Below, piece by piece: positions 1 through 12,604 of a DNA stretch of 60,000 nt. The stretch covers positions 36,693,598-36,753,597 of the forward strand of contig CM043962.1 of the NCBI GenBank assembly GCA_014529385.2, read 5' to 3'. The notes under the pieces were generated by a model. It saw nothing but the letters and a program-made list of their open reading frames with translations, had not been told where the DNA came from and did no database searches. Within the stretch, counting starts at the first letter, position 1, and each line of letters starts with the position of its first letter. Both the position numbers and the translations under genes were made by a program. This DNA is from Adiantum capillus-veneris. Its lineage: Eukaryota > Streptophyta > Polypodiopsida > Polypodiales > Pteridaceae.

Positions 1-989
1 AGAACACCCCAGCTCAAGAAAAACTCACACAAATGACACTCCAAAGCCTAAAGAAGACTCAAGACTAGCCACACTCTCAAAAATGCCTCTTTAGGACCGA
101 GTCTCAGAAACAGCCGGGGAAAACTACCAAGATCGCCAAAGAATGCTCCACACAAATTACAATAGGTAGTAATTGCAACTTAACGTGCATAAGAAATTGC
201 ACACAAACAGATGCCAAAAAAAAAATATGCATGCAGTAAACAAATCCCTGCGGAGATATCTTCTCTCAAAAGATCTCAATGGCATCGTGTGTGCTCAAAA
301 AAGTATGCATCCGTCCATACATAACAGTCCGTAGAGAAACTGCTACCAAAATGACTGCCAAAAATGCTTGAAAGGCGTTGTACCTGTGCGTATTTCCAAA
401 CTTGTAAACCTATAAAACTCCACCTGTAATGTCAATGTAGAATGCTACGCCTCAACCGAAAAATGGTCCACAATCGGATCTTCAATGCTAACACCACTTG
501 TAATGTCGATGCCGAATCTACACCTCCGAGAAGTGTGCTCAGGAAATCCCATCTCTCAAGAGACCCCTAGCATAGAGAGTAGTTATTGTCTGTGTCCCAC
601 AAATCAAACAATAATATTCTATCTTGCGGAGGAAATCGTGGAGTCAAGTAAAATCCACAGGTGTATGCATCAAGAAACCGCAAAAGGCATACATCCAAAA
701 CTATGCATGTGTCTGAGAGTGATGCCGATGCCGTAAAAGCCAATGTCCAAGATGTTGTAGCTGTAGAAGATGATGCCGGAGATGTTAATGAGAGTTGAGG
801 GCCGAACACTGAGATCGAGTAGGGTCGATGTGGAAAACTTGAGAGCGGCTAGAGTAGATGCCAAAAAACTGTGACGATGCCGATATGTAGAGTAGATGTC
901 GAAGCTCGATGTGTGTCGATGTCAGAGAATGGATGTTGGATATTTGGAGCCGCAAATGGGATGCCGATGTCAAAGAATTTGTAATGTCT

Positions 990-1104
<115 letters not shown>

Positions 1105-1539
1105 GTTTTTTAGAAGAAGGCCAAGGATGTTTCTTTTTCTCTGTTGCTCTATCTCCAAAGCTTTAGCGTTGAAAATTTAAAGCTTTTTCGTGTAGTGTAA
1201 TTTTGGCCAATGATGTGCTTGTTGCCATAGAGTTAGAACATTAAACTATAAAGCTACTCTAGCACTGATAAAATTGATGCAACTCTGCCTTGTTCTAGTA
1301 GCATTGTGCTAAAAATCCTGCGTTAAATAATTTAACGCTTTTGTGTTGCTATACTGTAGCACATTGTTGCGAAGGTCTTCTAGAAAATCAACGCTTTGCT
1401 TCAAAATTCCTCCTTTCATGCAGACTGTCGAGCATTCACTAGGACTATTTAATTTCCACTTGTTGTAAGGCGGCTTTTGAGCCTTAGCTCAAGACAAAAC
1501 TCGTTCACATGCCATCGTTGGACTTGAGAGAGCCGTCGT

Positions 1540-1551
1540 GTTGTGATACCA
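1540..1551 (-). other. Probable primer-binding site (tRNA-iMet type)
   Basis: On the minus strand this reads TGGTATCACAAC, a 10 of 12 match to the usual plant retroelement primer site TGGTATCAGAGC. It sits two bases from a TG dinucleotide that could begin an LTR, the arrangement seen at 38753-38764 and 50441-50452. The mismatches keep confidence moderate. Confidence 0.5.
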
Positions 1552-1553
1552 CT

Positions 1554-1743
1554 TGTGAGGCAGAGCAGATGCATGCGAGTGTGGGTGTAGGAGTGCAGGT
1601 GTAGGAGAGAGTACGCTCGGTGTGGGTGGAGTTGTAGTGGATAAAACAACACTACTCCTTATTGATGTATGTATTAAAGAATAAGGTTAGAGTTAGATAC
1701 GGGTGGCACCTGGCGCATGGACAATATGGCTTGCACCCTTACA
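1554..1743 (-). repeat. Putative 5' LTR of the truncated family-2 element
   Basis: It begins TGTGAGGC, like the LTR at 23892 (TGTGAGGG), and a TG...CA span of about 190 bp ends at CCCTTACA, close to the 191-bp LTR at 47071. The partner LTR is outside the window, so the right boundary is a guess from length and terminal dinucleotides. Confidence 0.35.
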
Positions 1744-2225
1744 CTAAAGTCTTTTTTGAAAACATTATGACCGTCATTAATATCCAAACGACATGTCTTC
1801 ATTACTGCAATGGTGATACCAAACAAAAGGCACAGAAATGACTGAAACAAAAAATAACCTGTGAAGCTACAGTACTTTGAACAAGCTCCATGTTAAAGTG
1901 GACGATGTTATGCCACAGCAAGAGATGCACAACACTCCTCACCTCACACTACCAAAAAGTATTGCAAGGCTAAGTGAGGGAAACAAAGAGCCCTCACCTT
2001 TTATATAGATGGATGCAACACCTTGTGAGAGGACTCTGGCTAGGAGCCAACATCGAAGCATCCTCGGTTTGTTTCACTCAAAGGGGAGGCCAATCGGCAC
2101 ATCAAAGTGCGGGAACCGAGGTCGGTAGCAAGACATATACGTCACTCAATACACCAAGCATGGGTAGGAAGGAATGGCATCAGCACAAGAGAGGGAGAGG
2201 GAGACTCGGTCGAGCCCATTGGCAT

Positions 2226-2228
<3 letters not shown>
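1744..2228. other. No recognisable gene
   Basis: Unique-looking sequence. The open frame at 1974-2318 ends in the adjoining GA tract and shows no domain. Confidence 0.6.

Positions 2229-2308
<80 letters not shown>
2229..2308. repeat. Microsatellite (GA)n
   Basis: About 40 nearly uninterrupted GA units. Confidence 0.97.
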
Positions 2309-2311
<3 letters not shown>

Positions 2312-2820
2312 TGTCTAAAAGTTCAATCAAAAAGTGAAGGGGGCAAGAGAGCGCATAATCGTAGCATATCTTAGGTAGAGCAGGGAAAGGGCTGGCCATT
2401 GGGGGAGTTAAAGGCATAAATAATTACCCAAGAACCCACTCAACCCAACCAAGGGGGAGGGTCCCACATGGTTAAATCGCCCACTAGACAAAATAACTAT
2501 GAACTCCATCATATTATAGTAGAGAGAAGAGGAAGGGCCCACATTTACATATTGAGGACAATATATGGAAAATAATTATGGTAATTACCCACAAGACAAT
2601 AAATCTATCACCTCCATCATGCCTAGCATAAGCCAAATTCACCCATTGAGGGAAGTATTAGGTCCAGACTCATGGAAATCACCCATATGACATTGTAACC
2701 CTCAGCTCCATCATGCATAGGCTAGATTCTCCTATTGAGGAGAGTGTAGGGTGATTTTAGTAAGGTCATCAGAAGAATATAGTAAGATATAAATCATAGC
2801 CAATGCTAATGACCAAGTGA

Positions 2821-2859
<39 letters not shown>

Positions 2860-3202
2860 CGTACAACCCCATACCACCAAGCCCCAAGTGGAGGGATGAA
2901 ATCGGTTTTCGATTAATCCAAGAAGAGTCTAGAATCACCGTTGAGAAAAGCTTTTTATTAATCATCCTCACGAAAATATAGCCATCAGCAAAATCAAGCC
3001 TAGCATAAGCCAGATTCTCCTATTGAGGATGGTACTAGGTAACTATACATGGTATTCTCCCATAAAACCATAGGGAGGCATAGACAAGTCATCTTCTCAA
3101 GCATTATGGGTAGTCATGTCAAGGCAGGCCTTAGGTCAAGCCAGGAAAATATTTTAGCCTTAGCTAGCAAGTGCGTTCTAGTTAAACAGAGGTAAATCAA
3201 TA

Positions 3203-3204
<2 letters not shown>
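2309..3204. repeat. Degenerate short repeats plus a GT tract
   Basis: The phrase CTCCATCATGC..AGCATAAGCC..ATTCTCCTATTGAGG recurs in diverged form near 2500, 2612, 2702 and 2995, suggesting an old local amplification. A (GT)n tract lies at 2819-2856. No coding sequence recognised. Confidence 0.5.

Positions 3205-3289
<85 letters not shown>
3205..3289. repeat. Microsatellite (GT)n
   Basis: About 42 GT units; it generates the spurious 194-codon minus-strand frame spanning 3114-3698. Confidence 0.97.
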
Positions 3290-3291
<2 letters not shown>

Positions 3292-3682
3292 ACACGTGTG
3301 TGGGTGTCAAAAATGAAGCAATCACAACCAAGTATAGTGACCGAGTGCGACAATGTGTGAAACCCATTCCAAATGCAAAAAATGGAATAACCAATCATCC
3401 ACATGCAAAAACTGAATAGCCAATCATTGTTGAGTCCTAACTTCATTTTGAAACAACCAAGAGTAGCATATGAAACCAAAAAATCTTCCAAAAATATCGT
3501 TTTATACATCCAAAAAAAGACCATTATTACACTCAACTCATTTAAGATTGTCGTCTTACTGCTTTTCATGCTATAAATCTTGTTCTTCACTTGTATACAA
3601 ATGCAAATAAACTGACCATCATCTGATGCATTATTGAATGTAGATGCAACACTTATTGTTTTGAAAAAAGCCAATGTATTGA

Positions 3683-3702
3683 GTAGGTGCAGATGCACCT
3701 AC
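3683..3702. repeat. Short hairpin motif, copy 1
   Basis: GTAGGTGCA and TGCACCTAC form a perfect 9-bp inverted repeat with a 2-base centre. It follows CCAATGTATTGA. The same context recurs at 4843-4876 and 5501-5535. Confidence 0.7.
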
Positions 3703-3818
3703 GTGCATTCTGAATCTGCTTCCTTCATATACTTGAGAATAGGAAATGTGTATAGGATGGTCATCTCTACAACCACTCCTAAGAGAAAATCCACATGCTG
3801 AACGTCCAATCCTCCTTC

Positions 3819-3937
<119 letters not shown>

Positions 3938-4842
3938 TGTTGTTTTAAACTAATACTTTTACACAACATAACATATCAGTTCAAAAGACAGGCGGCTTTA
4001 GAGAAAGGACCGACAAAGCACAAAAATGTCTTAGTCTTTGATTCATCTTTGCACTTTACGATGAGAATGAAGTATCATTCCAATATTCTTGTATACTTGG
4101 ACAGTTATGAGTAGAGATGTCTTAGTTAAAAGGGTTAAAATACATCCATGTCCTATTTAAAAATATTTTACCCTAAACCTATCGTCTAAATTAACTTTTT
4201 TTCAAAAGGGTATCATTTATTATTATTTTAAACTCCTTTTATGCATTGAAGGTCATAAAAGGACTGTGTAAGGATCTTTTAGACAACCCTAGGGCATGGC
4301 TTGAGAAGACAATCTCCAAGTGAGCGTTGATTAGCCTGGGTATATGTGTACATGATGAATTTACAAGTTCTTATGTATACAAAAGACAAAATCTTAAGAA
4401 TTACAATAACCAAGCATTATACTCAAGATTACTTACATTTGTTCATGAATACACACAAGCCAAATGTACCGACTATGTCCATAAGCACCTACAAACCAAG
4501 AGATCAGGTAAGATGTATTCACACAAATGGGACCTCAAAACATTTAGAACCAGTATTATGCATTTATCCAATAGCATCAAAAGTTACTTTACAATTGTGA
4601 ATTCACCATTATATACTTACCTTCATCAAAAGTGAGTTTCTACATACAAAGATAGAAGTACATGTCTGTAGGACCATTTTCAAAATGATCTTTATATGAG
4701 GAGTTAAGCCAGCCTACCATAACTATACTTACATTGTGGTTTAAAGGTATCATTGCATGAGAAATACAAGCCAAAACCCATAAGAATTGAACAATATTAC
4801 AACCCTAATTAATCTCATATATATACCGGTAAATAGGCTATT

Positions 4843-4876
4843 GTACTGAGTAGCTGCACAGGCACCCACCTGTATG
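4843..4876. repeat. Short hairpin motif, copy 2
   Basis: Diverged copy of the 3672-3702 motif: GTACTGAGTAGCTGC followed by GCACCCACCTGTATG. Confidence 0.5.
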
Positions 4877-5035
4877 CCGATCAAGATGTGTGATTCAGCA
4901 AAGAGAGGTTTATTGATGTCATCTCCGGATTTTGGACCATAGGCTATGTATGATTACTGTCATCCTTTAATTAGTCAAAACCGTTTTCAGCTACTAACGA
5001 GTTGACCCGCTTGCATGGCGATGTATGTGTGCGCT

Positions 5036-5094
<59 letters not shown>

Positions 5095-5500
5095 AAATGA
5101 CATTGTTTATAGGCTATTATCAAGCACCTACAAGGGGGCAGGTCAAGGTTATTAGTTGACGACTATGCATATGCGAGGGGAGTGCAAGCTGAAAATGCTA
5201 CATGCGGATATGATCAGCTCATCACAGATTGTAATCACATAACTGATAAACCATGATGTGGGTGTGGTATGTGTGCTTGGAATTCTATGTGTGTGTGTGT
5301 AAAGACATCCAGTATGTTACTTATAGGATGTTGCTACTTATAGGATGCAGGTCCATACATGTGTTTCTTATGCATAACATTACCAGTGTATCTCATAACT
5401 ATCGATGAGTAATTTTACTTGTCATATTTCATAACAAGCTCTTGTCATATCATTTAAAATCATATAAAACCATTTAAAATCAGCATTTTTACAAAACCAA

Positions 5501-5535
5501 TGTATTGAGTAGGTGCATAAACACCTACCTGAATG
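5501..5535. repeat. Short hairpin motif, copy 3
   Basis: TGTATTGAGTAGGTGCAT followed by ACACCTACCTGAATG, preceded by CCAA as in copy 1. Confidence 0.6.
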
Positions 5536-5769
5536 TAGATCCAATTGTGTCCAAGGGGGCAAGTTGGAAATTGGACGATGATTCCGGAGCCTGAGGTTTG
5601 AGAAAGAAATTGGTATGAGTTTGTGAGGCTCTAGAGCTCCAACATTGGGTGATGTATTCCTTCATTTGTCTATTGAAGGAAATAACATCTATGTTGATCA
5701 TGTGTGTTTGTTCGTGTACATAGTGCTCGTATAGTGTTGCCAAGCCCTCTCAAAAGGTCCTCTCTACGT

Positions 5770-5811
<42 letters not shown>

Positions 5812-6524
5812 GTGTGTGTTGAACAATCTTCATGCATCAGCTGAGTCGGTTAGGGCAAGTGGAGATGGCGATCTCTAAAAACCCTGAGACCGGGTAAGGA
5901 AGAGGCAAGTAAAGTGCATCCACGGCTTCACAGAGCACAATGTGTACAAGGCTATCACAGAGAACACGGTGCTACCAAAATGATGAGCATGCATAGCCAG
6001 AAATAAAAACCGCTAACGATAAGGTTTACAAAATGAAGATAGGGAGAGACACTGAGGTCCCATTTTTAAAAAACCTCCTTGCGAGTCTTGTGGAGGGTGT
6101 GTGTGCGTGTGTAGATGCATGCACGTGAGAAGTAAATGAACATTTGTTTTTATCTACCAAGTGCAAAACAAGGCTTTAGACAACTAGGACCATAGGGAAG
6201 GTAGGTGGGGTAGTTATATGGAAATTACTTCGTAGAGAATTCGAACATTTTATGCCGAGTAAGTAATTTATATAAAATTTATGTGTATGTCAAATTCCTT
6301 GATGCATCAAGATTCAATATCCAATTCAACCAATACAATCTTGAGATAGATATCAAAGTGTATGCAAGTATCATTAGAGACTATGTGCCGAGGAAGATAT
6401 ATATACTATATACATGTGAGAGTCTCGTCAAAAGAGGCTCAAGGGTGTGATAGGGGAATCCAAACCAGAATTTGGAATGAGATAGAAAGCTTCTCACCTA
6501 CCAAGGTTAAAAATTGTCATGTTT

Positions 6525-6530
<6 letters not shown>

Positions 6531-6603
<73 letters not shown>
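6531..6603. repeat. Microsatellite (GT)n
   Basis: About 36 GT units. Confidence 0.97.
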
Positions 6604-6604
<1 letters not shown>

Positions 6605-6834
6605 TTGCATATGTGTGCACGTAGTCTAATGGGTTAGGGGATAGGGCAGGGAAGATACAGAGGGATTACCTTTCAAATAGCAAAGGAGGTTGTCTACAGG
6701 TTTACGCTAATATGCCCTCCTGCGATGAAGATTGTGTGTGTTGTGTGTGTGTGGAAGCACATGATAAGAAGATGAGAACAGGGTATTTGGAGGATTGCAA
6801 TCTTAGAGAAGTATTTGTATCATTCTAAAAGAGA

Positions 6835-7530
6835 TAAAAATATGATCATGAATTCATGTGTAATGCCACATGCCTTCAAGGTGCAAGTGTATGTGATTGT
6901 GTTTAGAGAGATGCCCTCTCTTTGCATCTGTTGAAAATAGTCCGGAGCTTTGTGACCTTGACACTTGCCTTTCCTCCCCCCATTATAGAGTGCCGACGAA
7001 GCTACATATGTCTCATCGTAGATCTCCCCCTTTTCCATGCCACGTTTGTCTTCAAGATGCAAGTGAATGTGATTGCATTTGGAAAGACACCCTCGCTTCA
7101 CACTTGTGTCAAAAATAGCATAGAGCTTCTTGGCCCTGCCCCAATTGGGCATATCTCGCAATTACTGCATTCCAAGAGACGACATCCCTTGCTTTATGAA
7201 GTGCACTGCATTTATTGATATATGTCGACCAAGGTGGTGCTAAGCACAACATTTTCTCTCAACAACCCCAGTCTATCAATATCATGGTGAATTTGATTGC
7301 CCATATGAGCATGTTGTGTAATGCCACATATGATCTCCCCCTTCTCATACCATGTTTGCCTACAAGATGCAAGCGAATGTGATTGCATTTGGAGAGACAC
7401 CCTCACTTCACATCTGTGTTGAAAATAGGACAAAGCTTCTTGGCCCTGCCCCAATTGTACGTATCCCACAATTAGTGCATTCCAAGAGACAACACCCGGT
7501 CAGGAGTCGCAATGTGTGGGGACCCAAAGA
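6835..7530 (-). pseudogene. PPR (PLS-type pentatricopeptide repeat) pseudogene fragment
   Basis: Minus-strand frames hold two tandem blocks of plant PPR sequence. The upstream block (about 7500 to 7212) reads VVSWNALIVGYVQLGQGQEA, then a P-motif-like stretch, then IHHDIDRLGLLRENVV and a LVDIY end. The second block (about 7190 to 6835) again reads HKARDVVSWNAVIARYAQLG and later YFQQMQREGISLNTITYTC. These match the alternating P, L and S motifs of organellar RNA-editing PPR proteins in ferns, lycophytes and angiosperms. The Y-[cn]-NKC turn after LVDIY is frameshifted, and an in-frame stop follows EALCYF. Only about two PLS units remain of the ten or more in a working protein, with no E or DYW tail. 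I infer a dead fragment that cannot give organelle RNA binding. Confidence 0.75.
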
Positions 7531-8236
7531 ATGAACGTTGGATTCGGCCTTGTCGATGTTGTTCGTACGCTATATCTTCTGCATTTCCATCGAGTGTCTG
7601 GGATGGGCGAGGGGATCAAGCCATCTCACTGGGCACAACAGTAGACATCTCCTCTGCCAATAGTCGTTCTCCAATTCAACTATACACACGTCCAAGTGGA
7701 CGTGTGACACAGGCCTTACATTGTGGAACCTGAGGTTCAACCCTTGCCCACATACTGTGGACGAGGGAGCTTGCGCATCCATGTAGCTGTCCAATGCGCA
7801 TATCAGGAAGCAAATCACCTTTTGCCAACTGACCGCCATGTCAGCTTGAAAGGAGGGGAAGAAGGAACGAATTCGCTTAAAAATTTCAAAATAATTAAAG
7901 TTAAATTGTAAAAAATGCCGATCATTTTTTCAAAATTTCCTCTTTGAATCCATCGTAAAGGGAATTTTGTATGTTTGTGAAATTAATTTCTCTCGAACAC
8001 TGGTCGACACGCTCTTCTCTCTTTCTCTCTCTCTCGCTCTCTCAATGTGTGGGGACCCTAAGAATGAACGATGTGTCTTCTAAGACTTGCCGACTTGAAT
8101 AACAAGTCTTGAGTTCAACTCTCCTCATCGGATAGATCTTTAAGGACTCTTGGGATGGTTCCTAGGACGTTAAAATTTGCTTCTTCTTGGGATGGTTTCC
8201 TAGGACATTGAAATTTGCTTCTTCTTCTTCTTCTTC

Positions 8237-8302
<66 letters not shown>

Positions 8303-8340
8303 GTGGGGAGTCGAGACCCAAAGAATGAACGTTGTGTCTT
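7511..8340. repeat. Three copies of a short dispersed motif
   Basis: The phrase AATGTG(TG)GGGACCC.AAGAATGAACG occurs at 7511-7540, 8044-8075 and, with a small insertion, 8299-8332. The last two are followed by the similar words GTGTCTTC..AGGACTTGCC. A roughly 35-bp tandem duplication containing GGGATGGTT.CCTAGGAC lies at 8152-8220. No gene is recognised. Confidence 0.55.
8240..8299. repeat. Microsatellite (CT)n
   Basis: About 30 CT units. Confidence 0.97.
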
Positions 8341-8506
8341 CGGAGGACTTGCCTATGTGCATGCTGCTTATGTGGGGGGCCCTCCTCCAGGCCACCGATT
8401 CTCTCTCTCTCTCGATCGACAGCACTCTCTCACTATCCCCCTCCTCTAGGTCACCGGCACTCTCTCTCCCCCCTCAGCTATGCAAAGAGACTCAACTCAG
8501 GCAATG

Positions 8507-8510
<4 letters not shown>

Positions 8511-8587
<77 letters not shown>
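8511..8587. repeat. Microsatellite (GT)n
   Basis: About 38 GT units. Confidence 0.97.
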
Positions 8588-8588
<1 letters not shown>

Positions 8589-8589
8589 C

Positions 8590-9504
8590 CTATGCTATCA
8601 AGCTACAGACACCACTGGCCGGAGCAAAGAACTATCGCCACATGGCAGGGAGGGGGGCCGGAAACCCTCCCCCATTATATATGTATAGATGTAAAGCAAG
8701 AGAAAATTGCACAAGCCAAGAAGCTTGAAAACTTTAACAAGGGTCCATAAGAACCTTCACTAAAGTATATGCCACAAATATTTCATAAGGACATAGTGTT
8801 GTCCTTATTTAAACTACCTCGATGACGATAAATATAAGTTGGCCAAAGCTCAACGATTAAGTCTCTCCTTTTTTTTGGGGGGGACAAATCGCACAACTCC
8901 CATGCAAGGTGACAAAGTACATCTGTGCGCGCCAACGGATCACTTGGTCCCATTTGAATCGATCAGCAAGGATGAATGTTCAAACAACCAATCAAAGCTC
9001 AATGATTAAATCCCTCTTATTCTAAAGCCCAGACTCATCATTCTTCATGATCGATCTAATGTTGCTGATTAAGCCTTTGTTTATGGTGCATGGCAGGGAT
9101 TCCTGCCCTTCAAAACATTAGCCTCTATTTGATATGAATTTTTGCAACAAAAGAAGACTATTTAAAGAGCTATGGTAGTAAATTGTGATCCTCTTTTCTT
9201 TTACAAATGCAAACAAATCATAAATGATTATTTTCAAGTCTCATATGTGCACATCGATTGTTATGTTTTTGAAAGACATCCCCATCTCCATGGAGTCAAT
9301 ATCAATCCCAAAATCAAGAACTTACGTGTCTCCTCCGAGGTGGATATTATTGGTTACTTCAATATTAATTTTGCAAGGAAACATTAAAATAAGCTACCTT
9401 GAGCGTCATTCCTTCTAAGCACTTGCTTGCTATAATCGTCTTGACATCTAAACATGTTTGTAGCCTACTTGTAGAGCTTATAGTAGGGTAGTTCTGATTT
9501 TGAT
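8590..9504. other. No recognisable gene
   Basis: Two short overlapping frames near 9172-9418 show no known domain and no codon-bias signal that I can defend. Confidence 0.5.
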
Positions 9505-9510
9505 TAGCAA

Positions 9511-10110
9511 GCAACCTCAGGTAGAAAAATACATGTCTTTAAAAAATGCTCAAGTCCATTAAGCATGAGCCGAGAAACTATCCCGAAGTAAAATTGATGG
9601 GTGGATGCCAGAGCATTTAATATTGAAAAACAAATTATTTTCAATACATATTTATATTGATGGATGAGTGATAACCATGATTCAACATTAGTGGGTTCTT
9701 TATGTCAAGTATTTTTCTACATGTGTTTAGTTCTTGCACATGTATAGTATTGATTAGAGAGTAGTAAGCAACCTCGAGTAGAAAAGTACATGTCTTTAAA
9801 AAAAATCTCAAGCCCATTAAGCATGGGCTGAGAAACTATCCAAAGTAAAATTGATAGTAAAATTGATGGGTGGAAGCTAGAGTATTTAAAAATGAAAAAA
9901 TATATATATATATTCAATACATATGTATATTGATAGATGAGTGATAACCATGATTCAACATTAGTGGGTTCTTTATGTAAAGCATTTTTCTACACCGATT
10001 CTACTTAAACTCAACCTAATGATTTTAGCAAGTATTTTAGAAAGCCACGTGATTCTTTCACTTGTTTCTACATGTTTTAGTTCTTGCCCATGTATAGTCT
10101 TTACAAGAGA
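9511..10110. repeat. Tandem duplication, about 257-bp period
   Basis: The first unit starts GCAACCTCAGGTAGAAAAAT at 9511; the second starts GCAACCTCGAGTAGAAAAGT at 9768. Both contain CATTAAGCATG, ATTGATGGGTGGA and GATTCAACATTAGTGGGTTC. The second copy has an extra segment before its ACATG..TTTAGTTCTTGC end (about 10065). Neither unit codes for anything recognisable. Confidence 0.8.
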
Positions 10111-10724
10111 GCAGTCAAAACATATGATGCACATTGATTTTGCGCCTTTATACATTTAAAGTTGTAGGTGGAGCTTATGGCCTTGAGTAAAATGTGATCC
10201 ACTTTCTAAAGTTTCAATGAGTGCCTACAATCAGATAGAATTTCAATGAGTGCTTAATCATATAAAATTTTTGTTGTGTTTTAATATAAAACTAGTATCT
10301 GACCCATCCGTTGTTGTGGCACAAAATAAACATGGCCTTCATTCTTATGAAACTAACCTGTGCTCCAAAACACAAAAAGATCAATGTTGGATTTATGTTC
10401 ATGTCATATACAATGATGCTCCATTAACGTATAAAGTTTTTATCATATATAATAATACATTTTTCAATCTACTAAATGAAGATAGCACCAACCAACATGA
10501 CAAAGGAATTAAGGTGGACTTATGCACCATTGCATGCACTCAAATATGCTATAGGGTCACCTTTGATGAAGATCATAGAAGACTCTCTCTTTCTCTCTCT
10601 CTCTCCACACACACTTCTTGGGTCAAAGAAGACTTATTGGCTAGATCTTTGAGGTCACTTGTAACAGCTCTTAATTTCAACACTCATCAGATAATACATA
10701 ATTTCTATCAACGATTTTCCAATG

Positions 10725-10725
<1 letters not shown>
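10111..10725. other. No recognisable gene
   Basis: The long plus-strand frame 10250-11059 runs through here only because it joins CT/CA repeats; its non-repeat part has no domain. Confidence 0.55.
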
Positions 10726-10772
<47 letters not shown>

Positions 10773-10852
10773 TCTCACACACACACACACACACACCACA
10801 CAAAAGTTGTGTTCACCTTGTGTGTATCATCCCTTGTTTATTTTTATCATAT

Positions 10853-10899
<47 letters not shown>

Positions 10900-11105
10900 A
10901 AACTTGAGTTCAAGATTTATCAAGTGCAACTTTGAAATCTTTTGGGATTTTTCCAACTATGTTGGAATATCTTTTCTTCTCCCCCTCCTCCCTCCCTCCC
11001 TCTCTCTCTCTCTCTCTCCCTCCCTCCTCCCCACACACACACACACAATGTGCACTTGAGTTCAAGACTATGGATATAAATTTTAAAGCACTTGCGGTTG
11101 TTCTA

Positions 11106-11143
<38 letters not shown>

Positions 11144-11221
11144 ACGCGAACTCAAATAGTCAAAGGCTTGTAGCATAGATCGTAAGACCTCGTGCTATTG
11201 TTCCTTTTACTATTTTTCAAT

Positions 11222-11290
<69 letters not shown>

Positions 11291-11411
11291 TTACAAGGAA
11301 GAGATAGAGGCTTCTCTCCTCCAATCTTCCTCTATACATATTGGTTGGCAGTTGTACCATCTTGTACAAAAGTATGGACTTTCTCACTCTCAAACACACA
11401 TAATTAAGTAG

Positions 11412-11461
<50 letters not shown>
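10726..11461. repeat. Microsatellite cluster
   Basis: CT tracts at 10730-10769, 10853-10894, 11230-11260 and 11415-11461; CA tracts directly after the first and third (10776-10796 and 11261-11287); a GT tract at 11108-11141. Confidence 0.95.
10897..11164 (+). repeat. Segmental duplication, copy 1
   Basis: Runs from CCAAAACTTGAGTTCAAG to ACTCAAATAGTCAAA and includes an internal CT/CA stretch and a GT stretch. The second copy is at 11698-12001. Confidence 0.85.
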
Positions 11462-11463
<2 letters not shown>

Positions 11464-11643
11464 AGAAATTTTAAATTGTAATAGGTGAAGCAAATAGAGG
11501 GCTCACCTATATACCCTCTATCAACAGCATTGATGGGTCCCTCCTAGGTCCTTTACTTGCCTGACGTGGGACCCATATGCTTTTGATTTTCTTAATGTGC
11601 AACGAAAATGCATAATGATGCCGAGTCTAATGACTCCTTCTAT

Positions 11644-11687
<44 letters not shown>

Positions 11688-11820
11688 CACCTCCCCTCCA
11701 AAACTAGAGTTCAAGATTTATCAAGTGCAACTTTGAAATCTTTGGGATTTTTCCAACTATGTTGGAATATCTTTCCTTCTCCTCCTCCTCCTCCTCTCTC
11801 TCTCTCTCCCCCCCCCCCCC

Positions 11821-11856
<36 letters not shown>

Positions 11857-11919
11857 TGCCCTTGAGTTCAAGACTATGGATATAAATTCGAAAACACTTG
11901 CAGTTATTCTTTCAATGTC

Positions 11920-11977
<58 letters not shown>

Positions 11978-12000
11978 CACGCATGCACTCAAATAGTCAA

Positions 12001-12036
<36 letters not shown>
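11644..12036. repeat. Microsatellite cluster
   Basis: CT tract 11644-11685, short C run 11809-11822, CA tract 11825-11851, GT tracts 11923-11968 and 12002-12036. Confidence 0.95.
11698..12001 (+). repeat. Segmental duplication, copy 2
   Basis: Starts CCAAAACTAGAGTTCAAG and follows copy 1 (10897-11164) through TTTTTCCAACTATGTTGGAA to the same end. Unique stretches are nearly identical; the length difference lies mainly in the microsatellites. Confidence 0.85.
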
Positions 12037-12037
<1 letters not shown>

Positions 12038-12553
12038 GGGTCTGGTCCTGATGTCGTTGTTTGATGGCCCGACTGCAAGTGCCCGCTTTCTTGTGTATGC
12101 AAAGGATTGGTTACGTGGCAACAAGCACGGTATTTCTCCTTAGGAGGCAAACTAATTAATGGTTTTCTATTCTCTACATTCCGAAGGAGGACAAAAGGGG
12201 CAGGCGCAGCAATGAAGTTGAGGGCGGAGCTGCGAAGGCAGGGAAGTGGAAAGGGACAAGCTTTCCATTGCACTGCATGGACAGGTTTGTGCTCCTGTTT
12301 TTGGCCTTCTTATCAAACTTTATCTTTAGTATCTCATTATTGTGCGTACGAAGGTGCCAGCAGGAGGGTCACGAGGTAAGCTGAATCTCTTTCGTGCAAA
12401 GAAAGCAAGTGCAAGCCATTGCGTTCAAGGAGGAGGCCACCTTGCATGTGTAGGCCAAACGAGCTGCTGTTCAGAACCAGGCGGTGGGGGGGTCTGCCCT
12501 CAATCGTGATGGAGTTGCTGAGCACGCGAGGGAAGACATAGGAGAGATGTAAA

Positions 12554-12604
<51 letters not shown>

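Noticed and set aside
3114-3698. 194-codon minus-strand frame with a long THTH run
   Set aside because: Created by the GT tract at 3205-3289; no domain.
10250-11059. 269-codon plus-strand open frame
   Set aside because: Half of it is CT/CA repeat translation, and the non-repeat part has no recognisable motif.
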